Positions 36,924 through 47,300 of a stretch of DNA of 64,000 nucleotides are shown here, piece after piece. Location of the stretch: contig PJRA01000263.1 of the NCBI GenBank assembly GCA_016987375.1, positions 4,737,851 to 4,801,850 of the forward strand. The letters run 5' to 3'. A program made the translations under genes and the position numbers. Position 1 is the first letter of the stretch. Each line of letters opens with the position of its first letter. Below the pieces are notes generated by a model. The model did no database searches and was not told the DNA's origin. It was given only the letters and a program-made list of their open reading frames with translations. Origin of the DNA: Brachionus koreanus (taxonomy: Eukaryota; Rotifera; Eurotatoria; Ploima; Brachionidae).

Positions 36924-37127
36924 TTAGCATTCAAACAAATTAATCTGATTTATTAATTTAATTTGAAAAATATTTCAGAATAAATTTTGTTTAAAAATTT
37001 TTGTTAAATCTTCATTAATCCAATCTTAGTTTCCTAATTGAATTGAAAGAAAAAGAACTTCAAAAATTTGGCTCAAATTAAATTAAATTCATTTTTTATG
37101 AAACTAGTTTTATAGCATTGAGATAAA

Positions 37128-38505
37128 ATGAGTGGATTAGAAGAAAGTAATTAATATTTAATAAATTTTTTTAAGCTTTATATTTAAATCTGATAACATT
37201 AATTAAAATGTAGAGACTTTGTCCGAAATTAATTTAGATCTGGACAAGAAACAATCATTGACAGACGTAGCAACAGATATTAAAAATCATGTTGAAAAGA
37301 CAGTTCTTAAAAAGCTTGTTCTAATTATAATATTTTGCGCTATTTTTATGATATCAGAAATAATTGGTGGATACTTGGCAAATAGTTTGTCAATTATTTG
37401 TGATGCTTTTCATTTACTTTCCGACTTGGGTGGGTTCATAATTAGTCTCTTTTCAACTTATCTATCAACTAGAAAGCCTTCAATGCGCATGAACTTTGGA
37501 TACCGAAGGATTGAAGTTTTGGGCGCTTTTTCTAGCATTATCATAATTTGGCTTTTGACTTGTGCTCTTCTTTACATTGCAGTAATGAGAATAGTAGATG
37601 GAGATTATGAAATTGACGCCGAAATTATGACTACAATGGCCAGTATTGGAGTCGGATTTAATATAATTATGGCTTTTATCCTATCTTATACTCACAATCA
37701 CAAAGAGATTGCCAATCAAAAACGCAATTCCATCTTCATACCGCCTAAGATTATAGACTCTAAGCAAAGCTTAAGTATAAATAGACTGAGTATTGGAAAA
37801 ATTGACAACTTCAAAGTTCTAACTGATAATTCTGAAAACAGTAAAACTGATAATTCTGATAATAGTAAAACTGACAATTCTGATAATAGTGAAACTGACA
37901 ATTCTGATAATAGTGAAACTGACAATTCTGATAATAGTGCAACTGGTAATTCCAATATTTGCATTGATAATGATCAAATAAATTCAATGGTCAGCCGAAA
38001 CATCAATATTAGAGCAGCTTTTATTCATATAATAGGTGATATAATTCAATCCCTTGGGGTTTTAATTGCTGCTTTGGTAATTTATTTTGAGCCAAGCTGG
38101 AAAATTGCAGATCCGATATGCACTATAACTTTTTCAATAATTGTATTGGTTACAACTGTACCCATTGTCAATGATATTGTGGGTATTTTATTAGAATCGT
38201 TTCCGAAACAGATAGACTATGATGAGCTGGTTAAGACAGTGGTAAAGCATGAAGGAGTTAAATCTATTTATGATCTTAAATGTTGGTATATTAGCACAGA
38301 TATGTATGCTTTGAATTTAACAGTGATAATGGATCCAAGTCTCATAACTAAAGGAGAAATAAATTGTAAAAAGTTTAGGAATTTAGGGGAAAATTTAAAA
38401 GAAATTTTGATACAAAAATTTAATTTTGATTATGTATTTATTCAAATTGATATGCCTACATTTAAAAATAACAATCGGCAAGAGTTTTTTTTTCACGATA
38501 ATTAG
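37128..38505 (+). CDS. SLC30-family zinc transporter (ZnT)
   Basis: Cation-diffusion-facilitator that moves Zn2+ out of the cytosol into vesicles. Exons 37128-37146 and 37214-38505 give 436 aa. Six hydrophobic helices are visible. The transport-site HxxxD motifs are intact in TM2 (FHLLSD) and TM5 (HIIGD). NFGYRRIEVLGA matches ZnT2/3/4/8-type proteins. The C-terminal cytosolic domain starts after TM6 (LLESFP). The TM4-TM5 loop, usually His-rich, has only THNHK and is instead expanded by an 8-residue repeat (DNSDNSKT/ETDNSDNS). The first coding exon has only six full codons. The gene converges on the clarin-like gene with 31 nt between stops. Confidence 0.93.
37823..37955 (+). repeat. 24-bp coding minisatellite in the ZnT gene
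   Basis: About five tandem units of a 24-nt repeat (GACAATTCTGATAATAGT plus RAAACT) encode the Asn/Asp/Ser/Thr loop. The frame is kept in every unit. Interruptions at both ends suggest ongoing length change by whole units. Confidence 0.85.
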
Positions 38506-38532
38506 TTGAAAATTTTCTGATTTAAAAATATT

Positions 38533-38544
38533 TTTATTAATAAA
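38533..38544. terminator. Back-to-back polyadenylation signals of convergent genes
   Basis: AATAAA on the plus strand (38539-38544, for the ZnT gene) abuts AATAAA on the minus strand (38538-38533, for the clarin-like gene). The plus signal overlaps the clarin stop codon (38537-38539), so the 3' UTRs must overlap. Confidence 0.7.
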
Positions 38545-41500
38545 TAAAATCAATTATTCTTTTTAGTCTCCTAGAAGCTAGCACATTAAAATCCGAGCTA
38601 GACTCGATTCCTTGGTTCATTCTCTCGTCTATGCTTAAATTGTGGTTTTTGCATTCATTTAAATCGTCGATTAAAACTTCATTTTTTTCATACATATTTT
38701 TTATATCTTTTAAGTTTAAAAATGACTGTTTAAATCTTGAGTGAGCATAGATTATAATGATGTTTATGATTACGAGAAAAAACGATACAAATAGAATAAA
38801 ATAAGACCATCCAAATTTTCCACAGTCGGTCGATATCCAACCATCATGCATTTGTTCTTGAGTCAATACGTTTTTGTTCATATAAAAATAAAATTCAGCG
38901 GTAAATATTAAAATTGCCAAAGCATGAAACACAGCTGTAAAGAAAACTATAATAAAACCTGCATGATAATTTGAAAAAATTAATTTACCACTAAGAGAAT
39001 TCCATAGATACATGCTTAGAGGGCCATGAATTGGATTGGAAGGTGACAGAAATGCGTTTAGTAGAGAGAAAATTGCACTCAATAAAACTGTAAACAATGA
39101 GAGTGAACAGCTTAGAATTGTGCATATCCATAAGGTTTGATCAAAAATTTTATCTTTGCTCAATACATCTATAACTATAAGAAAAAAATTGGCTAAAAAT
39201 TTTTTTAATTAAACAAAAATGACTGTAAAAGACAAGCTCTATAATTTTGGTAATTTCAAATAACTTATTTGAAATATTAAATAAGATCTTTTTATTGATA
39301 CTGATTTCTTATTTCAGAACTTTCTATTTATTGTATCTTATTTGATTTATTTTGATTATTTAAGGAAATTTTAGTTAAAAATGAAAATAAAAAATTTAAA
39401 ATAACAAATAAGACACCAAAAAAATTCTCAGTGTATAACTTAATCATGTAAATTACTTTAAAATGTTTGACATCAAATTAATTTATTTCTATTCCTAAAT
39501 TTTTTTATTTTTGATTATTTATCAAACAATCTTTTAAAAAAAAGAAAAGTGCTCATAAAAAAGTTGAAAATTTGATAAAAGTTGGTGTTAAAAAAAATGA
39601 ATTACTTATTGCTAAAAATAATACAAAAGAATTTTACAAGTATAACAAATCAGGTAACAGATTTAGAGAAGTTATAAAAGGATTTATCGCTCTTTTTCAT
39701 TAATCAGTATTGTATATACAATATTGAAGGGTATTTTTTAAAAAAATGATGATCCATTTGCTACAGAACATTTTTTTATAAAACTCTCAATATACTTGCG
39801 TTCCAAAAATTGATTGATCTTCAAAAAAATTTATTAGAGGCAATTAATTTGATCTCTAGTTTAAAAGCTAGTGGTAATCAGGTTTTAATTTGTTCTAATT
39901 TTATTTTTGCGGGTAAATCATATCCTTATTATAACGCAATACTTTTTAACCCTTTCTTTTCCCTATATTTTCACCATCTACTATTATAAAGATCAAGTGT
40001 CCTTTCAGTATTATTTACATCATACTTAGTCAATTGTTATAGACAGGATCCCCCTGGCTTTAACCTTATACTCTATTTAATTAAGTATTTAAAAATTTGT
40101 TTTGGATTTTATATTTATACCTAAAATCCTGATTAAAGTTAAATTTTACAATATTTCAAAAAAATTTTTTTTTTTTTGGACACTTTTTGAGCCACTATAA
40201 AAAATTTTAAACTAAATAAATAAAAAAGTAATACCATAGTTTTGTTCAGAATTTTGTCTAGTTTTAAAATTTATATAAAAATAAATAGGTTATAGGGTTT
40301 GGAAAAAAGTAGATCCCGAAAAAGTTAAAAAATGTCAAAATTAATGTCAGTACAAATTTTCCGAAAAAATTCTCTTTTTTTTTTTCAAGATAACCAGCTC
40401 AGAATATAGAGCACTTAATTTTCTATCAGAAAATGTGTAGATCGAGTAGATTCGTTTAATAAAATTCTGAGATAAATAAGCTTAAATAAGATATACTTTA
40501 TAAAAGGTTGTAAAGTTTCAGACCCCCCTAAACAAAAAAAATAAATTTTTGAAACCCCTTAAAAATACAAGCTAACGGGCCACACTTGAATTTTTTAAAA
40601 AGAAAAATTATCAGCACTCAGGGTTTAGGACCGGTGACAATTTGACCATTTTTTTTATTCTCATATATTTCATAAAGAATAAATCATATTCATCTAAAAA
40701 TTTCTGAATCTGTTAATATAGATAAATATTTTAAAATTAAATTGAATTTTTGGAAATTTGATGAACGGTTCCAAAGATATAGAGTATAAAAAAAGGTGTC
40801 AAATTGTCACCAATCCTTAAAGTTTTAAAAATTGTCTATCAGGCTTCAACTTTAACTCGAATAGGATTATAAATTACTGGACACTATTAACAATAAATCT
40901 CGCTGAAACATTTTCACTGAACTCATACAAAACAAAATTTGAAGAAAAGATAATGGAACAGAAAATGGTGTGAAAGCAAAGAACTACCACAGCCATACGA
41001 CTTTACTAGACATTCAAGTCGCAGTTTTTAGTCCTTAGTTTTTAGTACTACCAAAAAATTTTCTTTTATTTCTTAATTTTTTTTTCTAATTTTTCTTATT
41101 TGAATCAGTAATTTTAAAACGATCATAAAAAACTCAAAAATTAAATTAAAAAATTTAATATTTTTTATATTAAGTATTTAGAAAAATAAATATTTTATTA
41201 AATTTACTTGAAGCTCTATTGAGACGATACTTGCAACCATAACCGTAATTCAAAAGCCAAGTACCTTTAAAAAGACCAAATCTAATGAATCCTTGGAAGC
41301 GTTTACAATCAGTTCTTGAAATGAGATCAATTATCTGTTCCTCTTCAAGGTTATCATCAATGAACGAAAAGTCAATATTATCATCAAAAGTTGAATTTTG
41401 AAGACTGCTATTGAAAGTTTGAATTATTTGCTGTTTGAGACTATGTGGATCACTGGTTAAAAAGCTTCTATAGGGTTTCACTATTACCCAATGTTCAGTA

Positions 41501-41589
41501 GTCATTGAGATAATTGTTGTCATAAAAACTGTGCAGCAAATCAAAAAGTTTACTAAAAAAAACGAATGCTGGAGTTTATTAAATGACAT
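38537..41589 (-). CDS. Clarin-like four-transmembrane protein
   Basis: Tetraspan membrane protein of the clarin family (human CLRN1 is needed in hair-cell and photoreceptor function). Two exons, 41589-41208 and 39174-38537, across a 2,033-nt intron, give 339 aa; vertebrate clarins are ~230. The first helix is FFLVNFLICCTVFMTTI and is followed by W-containing SMTTEHW. The long extracellular loop ends GLFKGTW, like the clarin GLF-G motif. Exon 2 gives three helices; HGPLSMYLWNSLSG aligns with clarin GPLGLYL-type sequence. The loop between helices 1 and 2 is about 50 residues longer than usual and acidic. The cytosolic C-tail is ~60 residues. I chose MSFNKL as start: the frame upstream has no earlier ATG. 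Family assignment is by eye. Confidence 0.75.
39175..41207 (-). other. Intron of the clarin-like gene with repeat debris
   Basis: A 2-kb A+T-rich intron. A GC-richer plus-strand patch at 40980-41050 (CCATACGACTTTACTAG, AAGTCGCAGTTTTTAGT) resembles the 3' ends of the local LINEs. A 40500-40860 patch with runs of C and G may be an old insertion. No exon recognised. Confidence 0.4.
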
Positions 41590-42087
41590 AATTGTTTTTG
41601 ATATTCTATTCACCCATGACCATTTTCAGCTAAATTTTATTTTTTATAAAATTAAAAAATTATGAAATCTTAAAATAATTGATTTTTTTATTTTAGAAAA
41701 ATTATGCCAAACAAAATATTATGTCTGAAAAAAAAAAACAACAGTATAAAACATGCTCAAATAGAATTTAAATTTGCGTTTCTAAAATTCTTAATACTTG
41801 TCGTAATTTTTTTTAATTAACAATCTGCCATTAAAAAAAGAAAAATTGTTCTAAAGAATGAAAACTAATTTGTTCCAGATATTCAACATCTACTTGTCTT
41901 ATTGTTTTTTTGAATGCTACTAATTTAATTTAATTTTAAAGAGATAACATTTAAACAAATCTGTTCTAATCGTTCTAAATGTAAATTTTATATTGCTATT
42001 AATTTTAATTCTTTTCATTTAATTTAATTAAAAACAATTTTATTTTAACTTGTCTAAAAATTAAAATTAACTAAAATTTGTTTGATA
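41590..42087. promoter_or_regulatory. Intergenic region between divergent clarin-like and PWWP3-like genes
   Basis: The two start codons lie about 500 nt apart. The sequence is A+T-rich, with no recognised site. Confidence 0.35.
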
Positions 42088-43693
42088 ATGTCTGAATCTG
42101 AAAAAAATACTGAACAAATTGAAAATGAAGAAAGCTTGAATGAACCTGAACAAGCGCTCTGGCAAAATTTTAAATGCTTCAAATGCTATGTAAAAGTTGA
42201 TGATCTCAAAACCTATAAGACCCATCTTTGGGAAAAGCATTTAAAAAGATTGGAGCTAATGAGAATAAACAGTTCTTCAGTTCGAAAAACTCGGCCCAAA
42301 CAAAGTAATGGCAATGCCAAAAAAAAACGAAAAGTTGATTCAATAAAACCAGCTAAGACCAATTCAACAGCTGATCAATCTGAATCTGAGCAAAGTGACC
42401 AGCAAGAGTCTTCAGCTGGTTCATCTGATGATGAAACAGAAGAATTAATAGCAAAGATTGAAAATTTGCCTCCAGAAGATTATAAATATTTTAATTTGGA
42501 TGATATTGATGAGAAAAAAACTCTTGAAAGAGCTATGAAAAGATATCAGCAAAATGAAGATAAAGCCGTAGCAATCCAGAAAAGTCGCATTGGTTGGGCA
42601 AAATGGAGAACTGTAATGTGGCCTTGTATTATTGAAAAATATGCAAAAACTTCATCAAATGGCTATCGAGTTTTTATAAGGTACTATGAGCCTAGCAATC
42701 AAAAGGGAAATATATTCAAAATGCCATTGCCCAATGTAAAAATCTTCTTTCACTCATCCGAACATTTTGAGATTAAAGTACAGTTAAAGTTAACATAAAA
42801 ATGTTTGATCAAAAATTTAATTTATTGTTAAGGAAAATTCCGCAATTAATTTTAATCAAAAGCACGAATTTTTCTATTGCTATACAAAAGCCTTGAAAGA
42901 TTGCATCAATTTTCTAGATGAGCAAGAAGCAAAAGATGATCAAAATCAATTCGAAAATTCGAATGGCAAAAAAAGTTCTACAAACAAAAAACATATAGTT
43001 AATGGGAGTCTGTACACTTTAGACGAAATTAAAGAAATGGCTGAACAAGAAATGAGCTTGGAACTGATGAAAATTAATGAAGAAAGAGAGAAAAATTCAA
43101 ATAAATTGATTGACATTTTGCTTACTCCTGAGCTTGAAAAATACCTAATTTCAATATTTAATGAAGAGATTGATTGTACCAGACATAAAAATTATACAAC
43201 CGGTGATCTGAATACCAGAAAAAAGATGAAATTTAGTTCGCCTGGTCCTCTTGTTCAAGATGACCAGCAAAAATTAGCAGGTTTAATCACTAATTTGTGC
43301 AAAACAAAATATGAAAATAAACCTGATATATTAGTTAATTACGAATATGATGTCTTGTACCCTGAAGTACTTTTTTATTACTTTTTAAGTGATATTTTTA
43401 TTAGAGTTATATTAAAGGCTGTTATTTGGGGTCTAAAAAAAATACACAACATTAGCTACTCGAAAGCTGATGCTATGTACAAACAAGGTTTTAAGCGAAC
43501 CGATGAAGAAAGAATAAAACAAAGATGTAATCAAATATTGAACAATCTAGAGCATAAAACGAGTACTGAGAGTTCATTGAATACTTCAGGTATCAATGAA
43601 TCTATGATGAAAAAAATGGAAAACGAAAGTCTCATGCAAAAATTTGAGGATTCATGCATTGACGAAGAGAACAACATAAGTAAAGATGATTAA
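42088..43693 (+). CDS. PWWP3 (MUM1-like) nuclear protein with a C2H2 zinc finger
   Basis: Exons 42088-42777, 42833-43366 and 43418-43693 give 499 aa. Residues 30-51 form a C2H2 finger (C30, C33, H46, H51). A KKKRKV nuclear localisation motif follows. After an acidic/Ser stretch comes a PWWP-like domain (~170-240; GWAKWRTVMWPCII, then VFIRYYEPSN and FFYCYTKALK). The C terminus after splicing (VLYPE joined to AVIWGLKKIHNISYSKADAM) matches the conserved end of human PWWP3A/PWWP3B. The last intron is 51 nt and free of stops, so an unspliced reading looks open but adds a hydrophobic insert that breaks the match. PWWP domains bind methylated nucleosomes; a chromatin or DNA-damage role is inferred from family. 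Confidence 0.8.
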
Positions 43694-43822
43694 ATAAAAA
43701 AAGGCACTTAAAGATAGAAAAATTATTTAATATTTTAATATTAAATAAAGAGAAGTTTATTGTGATAATTAAAAATTAAAAAGTGATTATGTCCAAATTC
43801 ATTTCAATAGATTTGTTTTTTT

Positions 43823-44300
43823 NNNNNNNNNNNNNNNNNNNNNNNNNNNNNNNNNNNNNNNNNNNNNNNNNNNNNNNNNNNNNNNNNNNNNNNNNNNNNN
43901 NNNNNNNNNNNNNNNNNNNNNNNNNNNNNNNNNNNNNNNNNNNNNNNNNNNNNNNNNNNNNNNNNNNNNNNNNNNNNNNNNNNNNNNNNNNNNNNNNNNN
44001 NNNNNNNNNNNNNNNNNNNNNNNNNNNNNNNNNNNNNNNNNNNNNNNNNNNNNNNNNNNNNNNNNNNNNNNNNNNNNNNNNNNNNNNNNNNNNNNNNNNN
44101 NNNNNNNNNNNNNNNNNNNNNNNNNNNNNNNNNNNNNNNNNNNNNNNNNNNNNNNNNNNNNNNNNNNNNNNNNNNNNNNNNNNNNNNNNNNNNNNNNNNN
44201 NNNNNNNNNNNNNNNNNNNNNNNNNNNNNNNNNNNNNNNNNNNNNNNNNNNNNNNNNNNNNNNNNNNNNNNNNNNNNNNNNNNNNNNNNNNNNNNNNNNN
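43823..44300. other. Assembly gap (478 Ns)
   Basis: Unknown sequence. The bases right after the gap are a retroelement (TTA)n tail, so the gap probably hides a copy of the element seen at 29581-30080. The open frame drawn across it is meaningless. Confidence 0.9.
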
Positions 44301-44330
44301 ATATTAACTATTATTATTATTATTATTAAT
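44301..44330 (+). mobile_element. Retroelement (TTA)n tail
   Basis: ATATTAACTATTATTATTAT matches the end of the element at ~30050-30080. The body is lost in the adjoining gap. Confidence 0.55.
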
Positions 44331-47300
44331 TATTTATTTAATTTAAGGTACAATTTTAACTTTTTTTAAGAAGTTCTTTATTCTAATTTTTCAATGAATT
44401 CTAAAATTTAATTTTTTTAGAATTAGGTCTCAAAAAATATTAATATATAAGCAAATCATAATGATCAAGCATAAGATTATTTTGATTATAGCTAAATTAT
44501 TATTAAATTTAATAAAATTATTTTAATTCTCTTAATGATTGAAGATTTTTTTTTTTTAATTTGAATCAAAATACTTTTTAGCTTATTTCTAGTGAAAATC
44601 TTCGAGCATAATAACAATTAATTTATTATGAATAATTTTATCAGTATTATTTCAAAGTTATAATTTATTTTCTAAATTATGTAAAAATGCAACATAAAAG
44701 AAAACTAAATATTGAACAAAAGTGATACAATGAAATACTATTTTATTTTTACTTTTGTTTTATATTTTAATTACTTTTCTTAACATCGCCAGGATTGGTT
44801 TTAATATGAAATTAATAAAATTACAATTAAAAAAAGCAAATTGAAATAAATCTTTATTTATAATAAAAATATTTAAATTTTTGAAATTGAGAGTTTTAAG
44901 GATCCCAAAGAGTAGATTAATAAATAAAAAAATGTTGTTTTGATTTTTTTTCTTACTATTTTTAAATTGTCTAAATTGTTTTTCATAGTTTAGTTAACTA
45001 TACTATGAAATATTTTATTTCTTTACTTAGTTTTATTCAACAAAACCCAAACTGACGTTTATATAAATAAATAAATCATTACCAACAATCTATTTTTAAT
45101 AAAGTATTAAAACTTAGATTTTATAAAGTCGCTAAATTATTATTTAGTTAGTTAGTTTTCTGAATAAATATAAACAGCATAATTGTTTAGACTTAAACTG
45201 TAGTTTACAGTATGAAGTTATAGGTCGGTGAATTACTTTATGTAAATAATTTTTTTTAGATTGAATTAAATTATTAAATGAATAAGAAAATTGAATTGAA
45301 AAAAAAAGGGCTTTTAGGCAACATAATAATTTTAAATTTTCATATTTTTTGATTTTATGTGCACTATTAGAGAAAATTAAAAAATTCTCTCGAATTATTT
45401 GTTAAAAAAATGAAAAATAAAAATTTTCTAAAATTTAGCACCAAAAATCTAAAAATACAAAAATATAAAATTCTAAAACTATTTTCACTTTACCGACTTT
45501 TAAAGTCAATTCTTTTGTAATAGTATTTTTAAAATTATTCTGTAATAATAGTATGCAAATACTTTATTTGAAAAATATATTTGATTTTAATTCTGCTTTT
45601 GAAACAATATCTTTGGCAAAAATCAGTTCAAATTCTTTAAAAAAAGAATAAAAAATACATAAAATTTTGATTGATTACAAGCAAAAATATTAAAACAAGT
45701 AATCAATAAAATTTAGATTATTTTAGCTAAAAAGAAAAAACAATAAATTCTAAATAAATTCGGCAAATTTTCTTTTATTTTGCTCATGAAGACGGATTGA
45801 ACAAATTAGTGTGTCCATACCATTAAATCAGAATGCTAATCAGAATTTATAGCGCCACATGAGATTAGAATCTTTTTTTAACAAATGACTTTATCCATCG
45901 GTTTCGGGACATGGCTTAATTTGAATTTAATTAGGGATCCAGCCAAAAAAGACTATTGCGCATCCAAACAAATCTTTTCCCTAATAAAATTATTTGAATT
46001 TCAAAAAGAAAATAGCAATTTTTTTAGTAGTTTAAGCGTGTCTAATTAAGAAAATTACAAGTCTAATTATGAAGAATAATGTTCGTTTAAAGTAACATTT
46101 TTAAATATTTTCATCTAATGAACCATGATTCAAGTGCACATCAGGTAGTTATTTATTTAGATTACTTTTTTTTTTGAATCTTTCCGATCTTAAGAATGAC
46201 TTTATCAATCATAATAACCTGCTGTTTAATAGGTATGGTAAAATTATTTTTCACTTTGATTTATTAGTGAGCCAATTGTTTACTAGACAAGTAAATAACT
46301 TAATATTACACAAAACAAAAAATTTCTTTTGAAAACTTAATGGCTTGTTTTCCCAACAGAACGCTTACTTTAATTTTGACATTAAATATTTTATTTTTCT
46401 ATTTTTTATTCAAATGCTTCTAAAGTTAGTGTTTTAAGTCTTTAATTTTTAGAAAACTAAATGACAAATATTTTCCAAATAGATCTAAATTTGTGAAAAA
46501 TAAATTTTAATTGCTAAAAAAAAAAATTAAAAATGATTAGTTTGAATTAAAAGCTTTTGATTTTGATATTTGATTGATTTTTTCTTTCAAAATTTTAAAT
46601 TTAAATTTATTTAGAAAATAATATCTTAAAATTTTTGAAATTTTGCTTTTATGAATTTATTTATTTCAATGAACGCCTTTAAGGCGATGTAAAAAAAAAA
46701 ATAAAAAAAGACAAGTTTTTAATGAATATCAAAATTACTGAACTATTAATAAAGCAAACATTGAGTTCAATTTTTTAAATTTGTTTTTTTTTAAAGGTGT
46801 TTTATTCTTATTTTATAAAACATATTATTTAATTTTTAAGACATATATGTGTCAAATGTTTAAATATGCTATATTAAATTTGTAAATTTAAGACTATATT
46901 TGAGTATATTTATTTTCAAAGACAAAATAAGGTAAAAATGATTGGTTTAAACAAAGCTATAAATCAGTAGCAAATAATTTTCTGTTTGCTTTATCAAGTG
47001 TTAAGAAAGCAAGTACTTAGAAATCAATCCATTCAAATTAATTAATGCTTATTAGGAAAGCGAATGGAACATCTGAGAATTTTTAGTAGCTGTTTGATAA
47101 GTAATAAAACGTCTCCTGGTGATTTCACAAGTTTGTTAAGTACCGTATTATCTTATTTTTAAACCCATTATATCTTAATGTTCCTCAAAATATAAGTCAT
47201 AAAACTTATCTCTTTTTTTTCAATCTTTTTTATGTTCATCAAACTGATAGACTCAAATTTTAATAGAAACTGATAGAAAGTGTACTATAGCCAAGATATT

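Larger units (their letters stand above)
36395..37003. repeat. Inverted repeat carrying two tRNA cassettes
   Basis: The left arm (about 36395-36626) and right arm (about 36774-37003) are reverse complements with only one or two mismatches seen. They include the 146-nt tRNA cassette and about 80 nt of 5' flank. The central spacer is ~145 nt, A+T-rich, and holds the T-run terminators of both cassettes. The cassettes are convergent. Confidence 0.9.

Noticed and set aside
43783..44307. 174-codon frame
   Set aside because: Almost entirely Ns.
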